Source of the DNA: JACNLC01 sp964607375
GTDB lineage: Bacteria > Fidelibacterota > Marinisomatia > SCGC-AAA003-L08 > JACNLC01
Assembly (NCBI GenBank): GCA_964607375.1
Contig: CAZSJY010000022.1
Location: forward strand, 1 to 29,680
Reading direction: 5' to 3'
Length of the DNA stretch: 29,680 nucleotides
The notes beneath the pieces were generated by a model, which saw only the letters and a list, made by a program, of their open reading frames with translations, was not told the origin of the DNA and did no database searches. This document shows positions 8,698 to 16,912 of the stretch, piece by piece; the first letter of the stretch is position 1; each line of letters starts with the position of its first letter. Position numbers and translations under genes: made by a program.

Positions 8698-9703
8698 TAT
8701 AGGTCAATCCCCATTTAATGTAAGTAGCTCCCCAAGTGAATCCAGTACCGAATGCAGAAATGATTAAGTTATCACCCTTTTTTAAACGCCCGTTTTTCGT
8801 TGCTTCTACCATACCAATTGGAATAGTTGCTGCAGTAGTGTTTGCATATCTATCAATATTACTTAAAACCTGCTCATTTTTTAATTTCAATCTTCTAGCA
8901 GCTGCATCAATTATTCTCTGGTTTGCTTGATGTGGAATAAATAACTTGATGTCATCTCCATTTAGGTTGTTCTTTTGAGCAACTTCAAAAGAAATATCAG
9001 CCATTCCTTTTACAGCAAATTTAAAAACAGTTTTGCCATCCTGATAGATATAATGCATTTTGTTGTCAATTGTCTCGTGAGATGGTGGGTTTAGACTCCC
9101 ACCTGCAGGCATTTTAAGATATCTTCCACCACTACCATCTAACTTCATTATTGAATCGATTAATCCGAATTCTTCTGATGGTTCTAATAATACAGCTCCA
9201 GCGCCATCTCCAAATAAAACACAAGTATTTCTGTCGGAGTAGTCGACAATCGAACTCATTGTATCTGCTCCAATAACCAAAACCTTTTGGTGGGTTCCAG
9301 ATTCAATAAATTGCGCACCAGTTTGCAAAGCAAACAAAAATCCTGAGCATCCAGCTGAAAGATCAAAGCCCCAAGCATTAGAAGCACCAATTTTATCCTG
9401 AACCTGCGAAGCTGAACACGGAAACATCATATCTGGAGTAACTGTTGCGAGAATGATTACATCAATTTCATCAGCTGAAATATTACACATTTTCAAAACT
9501 TCTTCAGCTGCTCTTGATGCCATATCAACGGTAGCTTGTCCATCCGCTGTAATTCGTCGTTCTTTAATTCCGGTTCTTTCTTGAATCCACTGATCATTTG
9601 TATCAACCATTTTCTCAATATCAGCATTAGATAGAATTCTATCAGGAACATACATTCCCAAAGCTGTAATATTGGCTAGCAATTTTGAGTTATTTTGTTT
9701 CAT
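8690..9703 (-). CDS. fabH: 3-oxoacyl-[ACP] synthase III
   Basis: Initiating condensing enzyme joining an acyl-CoA primer with malonyl-ACP. The Cys-His-Asn triad is visible: Cys about 119 in SAGCSGFLFALQTG, His in FIPHQANQRI, and Asn in RYANTTAATIPIG. The frame continues to a TTG at 9724, but the ATG at 9703 gives a normal 337-residue enzyme and is preferred. Either start overlaps the plsX stop (14 bases for the ATG). No good Shine-Dalgarno precedes it, which suggests translational coupling to plsX. Confidence 0.96.
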   Translation of the reverse strand: MKQNNSKLLANITALGMYVPDRILSNADIEKMVDTNDQWIQERTGIKERRITADGQATVDMASRAAEEVLKMCNISADEIDVIILATVTPDMMFPCSASQVQDKIGASNAWGFDLSAGCSGFLFALQTGAQFIESGTHQKVLVIGADTMSSIVDYSDRNTCVLFGDGAGAVLLEPSEEFGLIDSIMKLDGSGGRYLKMPAGGSLNPPSHETIDNKMHYIYQDGKTVFKFAVKGMADISFEVAQKNNLNGDDIKLFIPHQANQRIIDAAARRLKLKNEQVLSNIDRYANTTAATIPIGMVEATKNGRLKKGDNLIISAFGTGFTWGATYIKWGLTYNE

Positions 9704-10730
9704 CGTAATTCGAGTGATTTTCAATAATATCTAAATGTTCAGAAATTCTTTTAGCAATGTCTGTAATTAAGTTTTCATCAGATGCTTTTTTTGCTGCTAT
9801 TAATGAACTCTTTATACCTCTAAATGTAGAAGAACCATGACATTTCATTGCTATACCATTTACTCCCAAGAAAGGAGTAGCTCCGTGCTCTTCATAATCC
9901 ATAGTGTTTTTTAGATCTTTGATTGCTGGTGCCAAGAGAGGGGCAGATATACGGCAGATAGGATGGGATTTAATACTTTCTTGAAACCAGCCCATCATAT
10001 GACTTAAGACTCCCTCAATAGTTTTGAGGAGGATGTTACCTGTGAAACCATCACAAACAACAACATCAGCTTTGCCATCTAATACATACCTTGCTTCCAT
10101 GTTTCCAATAAAGTTTGAAACATGTGCTTTCATTAATGGAAATGTAAAACGAGTAAGTTCATTACCCTTAGTTTCTTCTGAGCCAATATTTAACAAAGCT
10201 ACAGAAGGATTTTTCCATCCTTCAAGATGTTCGATATATGCCTGTGCCATAATCGCAAATTGAACAAGATTGTGAGGTTTTACATCAGTGTTTGCACCAG
10301 CATCACACAAGATAAAACCACCTGTTTTAGTAGGAATAAATGGAGCTAAAGTAGGTCTTCTAATTCCTTTGATTTTCCCAAGGAGAAAAAGGGCAGAAAC
10401 CATCAAAGCTCCCGTGTTTCCACTACTAACTACAGCATCAGCATTACCATCTTTTACTAATTGTACAGCTTTAACTAAGGATGATTCAGGTTTAGTTTTG
10501 AAAATTTTTGATGGTGTTTCATCTGTTTCTACAACTTGAGGAGCGTGAACAATGGAAATCTTATTGAAAGGATCATTATATTGTTTTACAAGTCTTTCTA
10601 ATCTGTCCTGATGCCCCAAAAGAAGAATTTCAGCAGAATCGCTTCCGTACTCCTTTACATATTCAAACGCACCTTGAACAGTTGAATGGGGAGCATGGTC
10701 ACCACCCATGGCATCTAATGCAATTTTCAT
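9690..10730 (-). CDS. plsX: Phosphate acyltransferase
   Basis: Converts acyl-ACP to acyl-phosphate, the donor for PlsY in phospholipid synthesis. The protein begins MKIALDAMGGDHAP, the family N-terminus, and carries SSGNTGALM and CDGFTGNILLKTIEG. A longer frame starts from TTG at 10757 inside rpmF, but the ATG at 10730 gives 346 residues and the canonical start. It lies 10 bases after the rpmF stop. An AGGAG overlapping the end of rpmF, 15 bases upstream, can fold with ACTCCT close to the start, so the ribosome site may be partly hidden. Confidence 0.97.
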   Translation of the reverse strand: MKIALDAMGGDHAPHSTVQGAFEYVKEYGSDSAEILLLGHQDRLERLVKQYNDPFNKISIVHAPQVVETDETPSKIFKTKPESSLVKAVQLVKDGNADAVVSSGNTGALMVSALFLLGKIKGIRRPTLAPFIPTKTGGFILCDAGANTDVKPHNLVQFAIMAQAYIEHLEGWKNPSVALLNIGSEETKGNELTRFTFPLMKAHVSNFIGNMEARYVLDGKADVVVCDGFTGNILLKTIEGVLSHMMGWFQESIKSHPICRISAPLLAPAIKDLKNTMDYEEHGATPFLGVNGIAMKCHGSSTFRGIKSSLIAAKKASDENLITDIAKRISEHLDIIENHSNYDETK

Positions 10731-10740
10731 AAAAGAGGAG

Positions 10741-10923
10741 TTATGCTCCTTTAGCAATAACTACAGGTCGTCCTTTATAATATCCACATTCAGGGCAAGC
10801 ACGATGTGGTTGCTTTGGTTGATTGCATTGAGGACAAACACCAACTTGTGGAGCAGAAGCTTTCCAATGAGTGCGACGCTTTCTTCCACGAGTTTTTGAT
10901 ATCTTTTTCTTTGGTACTGCCAT
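10741..10923 (-). CDS. rpmF: 50S ribosomal protein L32
   Basis: Small basic ribosomal protein of 60 residues. It begins MAVPKKKISKTRGRKRRTH and has a four-cysteine zinc ribbon at C30, C33, C43 and C46 (CPQC and CPEC). An AAGGAAG Shine-Dalgarno precedes the ATG. It is the first gene of the rpmF-plsX-fabH-fabD-fabG-acpP-fabF-rnc unit, a widely conserved order linking ribosome production with membrane synthesis. The operon promoter should lie in the 143 AT-rich bases upstream (10924-11066); I could not identify convincing -35/-10 boxes or a FapR-like operator there. Confidence 0.97.
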   Translation of the reverse strand: MAVPKKKISKTRGRKRRTHWKASAPQVGVCPQCNQPKQPHRACPECGYYKGRPVVIAKGA

Positions 10924-11066
10924 TGATGTTCTTCCTTATTAATTCTGTTTAAAGTTAAATTCTAAAATATCTATATTAAAATACAGACATTAAATTTAGA
11001 GATATTATCGTTTATGAAACAAGATTAGAATAGTCATTCAAATTCTTCTCTTAGAAACCAAATTTA

Positions 11067-11801
11067 TCATTTTTGCTCTTTTCTTACAAAATCTATCCAA
11101 ATATATTTCCCGCATATTTCAAGTAACTGTTTGTGAACAGCTTCAGCGATGTAATAATCAGAAAATGCACCAACTCTCACTCTCCACCAAACTTCATCTT
11201 TCTCTTTGATAAATATGCGTTGAAGGTATGCATCATAACCTGCATCTATCAACGATAATTGCTCAGAACGGGCTTCTTCCAATGATGGTCGTGACGCAAC
11301 TTGTATTGTAAATTTCCCTACGATTGCTGGGATATCTAATTTTGGACCACTTTGTTTTGGTTTTTCCCTTCTTATCAATTTTTTTGTGGTTTCTTCTTCT
11401 TGTTTTGTAATTTCATTAATAGGTATTTCAGCAACTTCTGGTGTTTGAAGTATTTCTGTTTTCTTTTTAGTAACTGTATCTTCAGTCACTGAAAAATAAT
11501 ATAACTCTGATGTAATCTCATCGTCAGATTCATTGCAAATAGAAAGAGAAATATCATAATCACCAATGATATCCGGGGTAAAAAGAGCTTTGTTATTATC
11601 AATTAACAATTTTGGTGTGCTATTTATTGGGATATTCTGATAACTCCATCGATAACTAAGATTTGGTTCAGATATTCCAGTGTATTGAATTTTTACAGTT
11701 TTTCCCAAAGTAATTATTTCCCGTTCTGGCTGGGAAGAGCAACCACCAATAATTAACAGAAGTGTTGTGATAAAAATCCAAAAAACCTTCAAATTATACA
11801 T
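11067..11801 (-). CDS. SPOR-domain lipoprotein
   Basis: An envelope protein of 244 residues. A signal peptide with lipobox (LLLIIGG-C) gives Cys21 as the lipidated residue. Residues about 30-107 look like an Ig/PKD-type beta domain (SYRWSYQNIPI, FTPDIIGDYDISLSI). A charged, lysine- and glutamate-rich linker follows (about 110-160). The C-terminal about 165-240 is a SPOR domain (FTIQVASRPSLEEA, VWWRVRVGAFSD), a fold that binds denuded glycan strands at division septa. It therefore probably links the envelope to peptidoglycan. The ATG sits 9 bases after the ndk stop with TAGGGGGC as ribosome site, so it is in the ndk unit. The stop codon is TGA, which shows that TGA terminates translation in this genome. 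Confidence 0.85.
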   Translation of the reverse strand: MYNLKVFWIFITTLLLIIGGCSSQPEREIITLGKTVKIQYTGISEPNLSYRWSYQNIPINSTPKLLIDNNKALFTPDIIGDYDISLSICNESDDEITSELYYFSVTEDTVTKKKTEILQTPEVAEIPINEITKQEEETTKKLIRREKPKQSGPKLDIPAIVGKFTIQVASRPSLEEARSEQLSLIDAGYDAYLQRIFIKEKDEVWWRVRVGAFSDYYIAEAVHKQLLEICGKYIWIDFVRKEQK

Positions 11802-11810
11802 AATTGCCCC

Positions 11811-12236
11811 CTAAAGATTGGCTATAAGTTCACTCTCTGTGAAGAAAAAGGCAATCTCTTTTTGTGCATTTTCGTCTGAATCTGAACCATGAACTGCATT
11901 TTCACCAAGACTAGTGGCAAAATCCTTACGGATAGTCCCAACATCAGCGTCATCAGGATTTGTAGCGCCGATAGTTTCTCTCCAAGCTGAAACCGCATTT
12001 TCTTTTTCGAGGGCTAATACCATACAAATATCAGATGACATAAAATTTGTTAATTCTTCAAAGAATGGCTTACCTCTATGAATCTCGTAAAAACCCTCAG
12101 CCTGTTTCTTTGTCATTTTAAAAAGTTTTGCTGAAAGTATTTTGAAATCCGCTTTGAGAATTCTATCATAGATTAAACCGGTATATTTGTTGCGAGTTGC
12201 ATCCGGTTTTATGATTGCAAAAGTTCTATTTGTCAT
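11811..12236 (-). CDS. ndk: Nucleoside diphosphate kinase
   Basis: Equilibrates nucleoside di- and triphosphates using ATP through a phosphohistidine. His116 is in the signature ENAVHGSDS, and the N-terminal FAIIKPDATR is standard. The protein has 141 residues, the family size. The ribosome site is AGAGGA, 8 bases before the ATG. It lies 91 bp downstream of sucD; succinyl-CoA synthetase and Ndk often interact and are often neighbours, consistent with passing the phosphoryl group on. Confidence 0.97.
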   Translation of the reverse strand: MTNRTFAIIKPDATRNKYTGLIYDRILKADFKILSAKLFKMTKKQAEGFYEIHRGKPFFEELTNFMSSDICMVLALEKENAVSAWRETIGATNPDDADVGTIRKDFATSLGENAVHGSDSDENAQKEIAFFFTESELIANL

Positions 12237-12327
12237 TTAATTTAATCCTCTTTATTAGTAGTTAGTAATTCATAATTTACAAATTATCATTTACCATTTT
12301 TCTCTATAAAATCTAATAAATCAATAA

Positions 12328-13212
12328 TCATTGCTGTATTGCTTTTTTCATTGTGAGTCCAATATCAGCTGGACTTTCACAAACTTGAATCCCTGCTGAT
12401 TGAAGTGCTTTCATTTTATCTAAAGCTGTTCCTTTACCACCAGAAATGATAGCTCCAGCGTGTCCCATTCTACGCCCAGGAGGAGCTGTTTGCCCTGCAA
12501 TAAACGCTACAACTGGTTTGTCAAAATTATTATCAACTATCCACTGAGCTGCCTCTTCTTCAGAACTTCCACCTATCTCTCCGATTAGCACAATACCTTT
12601 TGTTTCAGAATCAGTTTTGAATAATTTTAACAAATCGATAAATGTGGTCCCGATGATTGGGTCACCCCCAATTCCAACACAAGTTGTTTGTCCAATTCCT
12701 AATTCTGTTAACTGGTGAACTGCTTCGTAAGTTAATGTTCCAGAGCGAGAGATTACACCTACACTACCAAATGGTTTATGAATAAAACCCGGCATAATTC
12801 CAAGTTTGCATTCACCGGGAGTGATAATCCCTGGACAATTTGGTCCGATTAATCGAGTTCCTTTTTCATCGATAATTCGTTTCACTTTCACCATATCGTG
12901 AACAGGAACGCCTTCAGAAACACAAACTACCAATTCGATACCTGCATAAGCCGCTTCTATAATCGCTTCGCCTGCAAAAGCAGGAGGTACGAAAATTATA
13001 GAAACATTCGCGTCCTTTTCAATTTTTGATTCTTCCACAGAATTGAATACTGGAACATATCCACCTAGTGCTGTTTGTCCACCTTTTCCTGGAGTAACTC
13101 CTGCAACGATGTTTGTTCCATATTTCAGCATTTGAGTTGCATGAAATGTTCCTTCAGTGCCGGTAATTCCTTGAACCACAACTTTTGAATTTTTATCTAC
13201 TAAAATTGACAT
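12328..13212 (-). CDS. sucD: Succinyl-CoA synthetase alpha subunit
   Basis: TCA-cycle enzyme making ATP or GTP from succinyl-CoA. The CoA-binding N-terminal domain has VQGITGTEGTFHATQM and the C-terminal part has the phosphohistidine loop GRRMGHAGAIISGGKGTA. The protein has 294 residues, full length. The ATG overlaps the sucC stop by one base, so the subunits are translated together. The stop is TGA, further evidence for the standard code. Confidence 0.97.
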   Translation of the reverse strand: MSILVDKNSKVVVQGITGTEGTFHATQMLKYGTNIVAGVTPGKGGQTALGGYVPVFNSVEESKIEKDANVSIIFVPPAFAGEAIIEAAYAGIELVVCVSEGVPVHDMVKVKRIIDEKGTRLIGPNCPGIITPGECKLGIMPGFIHKPFGSVGVISRSGTLTYEAVHQLTELGIGQTTCVGIGGDPIIGTTFIDLLKLFKTDSETKGIVLIGEIGGSSEEEAAQWIVDNNFDKPVVAFIAGQTAPPGRRMGHAGAIISGGKGTALDKMKALQSAGIQVCESPADIGLTMKKAIQQ

Positions 13213-14396
13213 TACGAAATCTCCCCTCTAGATGCTTTAACCACCTTTTCAGCAGCATCCTTCATACTATCTGCTGGAATAATCGAAACACCAGAGTGTG
13301 CTAGAATTTTCTTTGCATCTTCAGCATTAGTACCAGCTAATCGAACAACAACAGGGACTGAGAGGTGAAGGTCTTTTACTGCTTGTACCACGCCATTTGC
13401 AACCCTGTCACAACGGACAATTCCACCAAAAATATTGATCAAAACTGCTTTTACATTTTCGTCAGATAAAATAATTCGAAATCCATTTTTTACTGTTTCT
13501 GCACTTGCAGTTCCACCGACATCCAAGAAATTTGCAGGATCACCTCCAAATAGTTTGATGATATCCATCGTCGCCATCGCCAATCCTGCACCGTTCACCA
13601 TACAACCAACATTTCCATCGAGTTTGATATAATTCAGATTATATTTGCCAGCTTCAATTTCGGTAGAGTCTTCTTCAGATAAATCACGCATTTGTTCGAT
13701 ATTTTTCTGTCTAAAAATAGCATTGTCATCAAAATTGAACTTGGCATCTAATGCAACAACATTGCCTTGTTCAGTTAAAACTAAAGGATTTATCTCTACA
13801 AGAGAAGCATCAGTTTCAGAGTAACAATTGTAAATCTGAATAAATAACTTCACAGCATCTTTGAAAGCACGACCGGTTAACTCCAATCCGAAAGCCAATT
13901 TTCTAGCTTGGAAGGATTTGATTCCAATAAGTGGGTCAATCCATTCCTTTACAATTTTCTCTGGAGTTTCTTCTGCAACTTTTTCAATTTCCACACCACC
14001 TTCTGTCGAAACCATAAAAACATCCATTCCAGTTGATCGGTCGAGAGTGATTGCAACATAATATTCTTTTTCAATGTCTAAAGCTTGAGTGATATACACT
14101 TTCTGCACTTCTTTACCTTCAGGTCCAGTTTGATGCGTAACGAGATTCATTCCTAAGATATTTTCTGCATTTGCCATTGCTGAATCAAAATCGGGAGAGT
14201 ATTTTACTCCACCACCTTTACCTCTCCCACCTGCGTGAATTTGAGCTTTTACAATAACAGCTGATGAATCAAATTCATCTTGAACTTTTTTAATAGTTTG
14301 TTCAGCATCCTGGATATTTTCAATGACATATCCATCCTGGATAGGAATCCCGTATTCCTTTAAGATTTGTTTACCTTGAAATTCGTGAATTTTCAT
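13212..14396 (-). CDS. sucC: Succinyl-CoA synthetase beta subunit
   Basis: Partner of SucD; an ATP-grasp subunit that binds nucleotide and succinate. It has MKIHEFQGKQILKEYGIP at the N-terminus, KAQIHAGGRGKGGGVK near residues 50-66, EINPLVL near 201-207, and the C-terminal ligase domain with NIFGGIVRCD and VRLAGTNAE. The protein has 394 residues, full length. The ATG follows a GGAAGGA ribosome site. It lies 32 bp downstream of the carbamate kinase gene, so the two could share a transcript. Confidence 0.97.
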   Translation of the reverse strand: MKIHEFQGKQILKEYGIPIQDGYVIENIQDAEQTIKKVQDEFDSSAVIVKAQIHAGGRGKGGGVKYSPDFDSAMANAENILGMNLVTHQTGPEGKEVQKVYITQALDIEKEYYVAITLDRSTGMDVFMVSTEGGVEIEKVAEETPEKIVKEWIDPLIGIKSFQARKLAFGLELTGRAFKDAVKLFIQIYNCYSETDASLVEINPLVLTEQGNVVALDAKFNFDDNAIFRQKNIEQMRDLSEEDSTEIEAGKYNLNYIKLDGNVGCMVNGAGLAMATMDIIKLFGGDPANFLDVGGTASAETVKNGFRIILSDENVKAVLINIFGGIVRCDRVANGVVQAVKDLHLSVPVVVRLAGTNAEDAKKILAHSGVSIIPADSMKDAAEKVVKASRGEIS

Positions 14397-14428
14397 TTTT
14401 CCTTCCCTTTTGTAGAGTATGTTCTGTT

Positions 14429-15391
14429 TTAATTATCTCTTCTAATTATAGAACCTGCATTTTCTATGATGGCTTCTTCAATTTTAGAAATGGATGTTAT
14501 AACTACTTTCTCTCCGTGATGTTTAAGGAAATACAATGCTGAACGAATTTTGGGTGCCATTGTTCCTCTTTGGAATTGTCCCTCATTCAATAATTCCTGA
14601 ATTTCTGATACAGTCGCTGTACTAATTGGTTTCTGATTGGTTTTTTTGAAATTAACAAAAATATTATCAACATCGGTAATAATGAACATTTCTTGAGCTT
14701 TAATTACCCGTCCAAGGAGTGCTGCAGACATATCTTTGTCTATTACACCATCCAAACCTTCAAGTGTCCCGTCTTCTTCATTGTATGCAGGAATTCCACC
14801 ACCACCACCCGCAATGACTATTGTTCCAAAATCAACCAAGTGTTTTATGGAGTTACCATTAAAAATATAAAGGGGATTTGGAGATGGGACAACTCGTCTC
14901 CACTCATTTTTTTCTTGTTCTTTTAATTTCCAATTGTATTTCTCTGATAATTCTTTAGCGATTTCTTTTGAATATTGTCTTCCGACAAATTTAGAAGGGT
15001 CATCAATAGCAGGATCGTTTCGATCTACTTTCATTTGAGAAATAAACGAAACCACTTCGCGAGATGAATCAACTTTGTAAAGTGCGTTTTGTAAAGACTG
15101 CTGAATCATATATCCAATAGCACCTTGAGTATTTGCAACCAAAACACCTAATGGAAGGGGTGGAATTTTACCAGCTGATAACTCATTTCTAAACATTTCA
15201 GCACCAACTTGAGGTCCGTTGCCATGTGTGATACAAATGTTATATCCTAACCGAACAAAGTGCATAACAGATTTTAGACTTTCACGGGTATGGGCAAATT
15301 GTTGTTTTATTGTTCCAGCTTCGCCCTTTGGTGAAATTGCATTTCCACCCAAAGCGATGATTACGGTTTTATTGGTTTGATTTTGATTCAT
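14429..15391 (-). CDS. arcC: Carbamate kinase
   Basis: Interconverts carbamoyl phosphate plus ADP with carbamate plus ATP, usually in the fermentative direction that makes ATP from arginine- or purine-derived carbamoyl phosphate. Amino-acid kinase motifs are present: IIALGGNAISPKG, THGNGPQVG, PLPLGVLVANTQGAIGY, IAGGGGGIPAY and the ITDVDNIF loop. The protein has 320 residues, full length. No arginine deiminase or ornithine carbamoyltransferase is in the window. The start is odd: a perfect palindrome with 15-base arms ends 9 bases upstream and no Shine-Dalgarno is visible, so expression may be controlled at this point. The upstream neighbour is a COG2403 GTPase. Confidence 0.95.
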   Translation of the reverse strand: MNQNQTNKTVIIALGGNAISPKGEAGTIKQQFAHTRESLKSVMHFVRLGYNICITHGNGPQVGAEMFRNELSAGKIPPLPLGVLVANTQGAIGYMIQQSLQNALYKVDSSREVVSFISQMKVDRNDPAIDDPSKFVGRQYSKEIAKELSEKYNWKLKEQEKNEWRRVVPSPNPLYIFNGNSIKHLVDFGTIVIAGGGGGIPAYNEEDGTLEGLDGVIDKDMSAALLGRVIKAQEMFIITDVDNIFVNFKKTNQKPISTATVSEIQELLNEGQFQRGTMAPKIRSALYFLKHHGEKVVITSISKIEEAIIENAGSIIRRDN

Positions 15392-15400
15392 CTTAAATAA

Positions 15401-15430
15401 AAATGAGTAGCAAATATTTGCTACTCATTT
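15401..15430 (-). terminator. Perfect palindrome before arcC; possible attenuator or terminator
   Basis: Arms AAATGAGTAGCAAAT (15401-15415) and ATTTGCTACTCATTT (15416-15430) are exact reverse complements. On the transcribed minus strand the hairpin is followed by TTATTTAAG and then at once by the arcC ATG (15391). It could terminate transcripts from the upstream gene, control arcC translation, or be a dimeric repressor site. The downstream T-run is short and broken, so termination is uncertain. Confidence 0.6.
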
Positions 15431-15446
15431 CACAATTTACTGTTTT

Positions 15447-16763
15447 TTATTTGATGTAATCTTCTAACACATCTTCTAAATCTGGTTTACCGATTTCTTG
15501 CAGATTGTATTGAACTCGAACAGATGGTTTTTTGATGTTTGCAATTCGTCGTAAATCAATCGGAGTTCCGATAACAACAGCATCACATTCAACATTATTG
15601 ATAGTTGTCTCTAGGTCTTTCATCTGTTCATCACCATAACCCATAGCTGGAAGCAAAGTTCCGATTTCAGGATAATGTTCAAATGTTTCATTGAGTTTAC
15701 CTACTGCATATGGGCGAGGGTCAACAAGTTCTGCTGCACCGAATTTCTCTGCAGCTACTACACCTGCACCATACTTCATTTCGCCGTGGGTGAGGGTAGG
15801 TCCGTCTTCAACAACCAATACCTTTTTGCCAGTGATAATTTTTTCATCTTCTACAGAAATCGGTGATGCTGCATCAACAACTATCGCACCTGGATTAATG
15901 CGTCGAATATTCTGACGAAGTTCATCAATATCATAAGGGTCAGCTGTTACAATTTTGTTGATTACCACAACATCAGCCAAACGCAAATTTGTTTCACCAG
16001 GATAATACATTTCTTCGTGACCAACACGATGAGGGTCAACTACAACAATCAGCAAATCAGTTTGATAGAAAGACATATCATTGTTTCCACCGTCCCAAAG
16101 AATAATATCCGCTTCTTTTTCAGCATCACGCACGATAGCTTCATAGTCCACTCCAGCGTAAACGATAGTACCGGTATTAATATGTGGCTCGTATTCTTCC
16201 ATTTCTTCAATTGTGCATTTATGTTTTGAAAGGTCATCTAGCTCGGCAAATCGTTGAACTGCTTGTTCTGCTAAATCTCCATATGGCATTGGATGACGGA
16301 TTGCAGCAACTTTTTTGCCTGCATCTTTTAGTATTTCAGCAACCCTACGAGTAGTTTGACTTTTTCCACATCCAGTTCTTGTTGCGCAAATTCCAATAAC
16401 TGGTTTGGTTGATTTAACCGCGGTTCGTCTCATACCCATCATTTTGAAATCCGGACCAGCTGCATTCACAATTGCTGCCTTATGCATTACCCCTTCGTGA
16501 GGAATGTCAGAATACGAAAATACAACTTCATCAACATCATATTTTTTGATTAAATCCAACAATTCAGATTCATCGTGAATTGGGATTCCGTTTGGATACA
16601 ATTTTCCAGCAAGAACAGCCGGATATATACGACCTTCGATATCCGGAATTTGTGTTGCAGTAAAAGCAACCACATCATATTGCTCATTATCTCTGTAAAA
16701 AGTGTTAAAATTGTGGAAGTCACGCCCAGCGGCTCCCATTATCAGTGTTTTTATCTTTGTCAT
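15447..16763 (-). CDS. Cyclic 2,3-diphosphoglycerate synthetase-like GTPase (COG2403)
   Basis: A 438-residue P-loop protein related to archaeal cyclic 2,3-diphosphoglycerate synthetase. The N-terminal about 115 residues form a Rossmann-like domain (LIMGAAGRDFHNFN). The P-loop GICATRTGCGKSQTTRRV spans 124-141, followed by DADIILWDGGNND and DPHRVGHE segments and a VVINK motif like the NKxD of GTPases. The true bacterial reaction is not known to me; members often sit next to carbamate kinase, as here, so a role in carbamoyl-phosphate or nitrogen metabolism is an inference from context. The ribosome site AGAGGAAG precedes the ATG. A 149-bp AT-rich spacer separates it from pruA, and I see no gene there. 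Confidence 0.8.
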   Translation of the reverse strand: MTKIKTLIMGAAGRDFHNFNTFYRDNEQYDVVAFTATQIPDIEGRIYPAVLAGKLYPNGIPIHDESELLDLIKKYDVDEVVFSYSDIPHEGVMHKAAIVNAAGPDFKMMGMRRTAVKSTKPVIGICATRTGCGKSQTTRRVAEILKDAGKKVAAIRHPMPYGDLAEQAVQRFAELDDLSKHKCTIEEMEEYEPHINTGTIVYAGVDYEAIVRDAEKEADIILWDGGNNDMSFYQTDLLIVVVDPHRVGHEEMYYPGETNLRLADVVVINKIVTADPYDIDELRQNIRRINPGAIVVDAASPISVEDEKIITGKKVLVVEDGPTLTHGEMKYGAGVVAAEKFGAAELVDPRPYAVGKLNETFEHYPEIGTLLPAMGYGDEQMKDLETTINNVECDAVVIGTPIDLRRIANIKKPSVRVQYNLQEIGKPDLEDVLEDYIK

Positions 16764-16912
16764 TTTACTTCCTCTTTTGTTATTTTATGTTTTGTTTAAA
16801 TTCCAAATTAAATTGTTAATTTTCATACATTCCTTCACTTTATAAATCTTCTCTAGATATGAATGATATTATCTGATAATTCATAAAATTAATTGTAAAA
16901 TTAACAACCGTC

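Noticed and set aside
9704..9724. Extended FabH start at TTG 9724
   Set aside because: A later ATG at 9703 gives the usual length; the TTG adds only residues read from the plsX overlap.
10924..11066. FapR-type operator or sigma-70 promoter before rpmF
   Set aside because: No TTAGTACC-like palindrome and no well-spaced -35/-10 pair could be found by eye in this AT-rich stretch.
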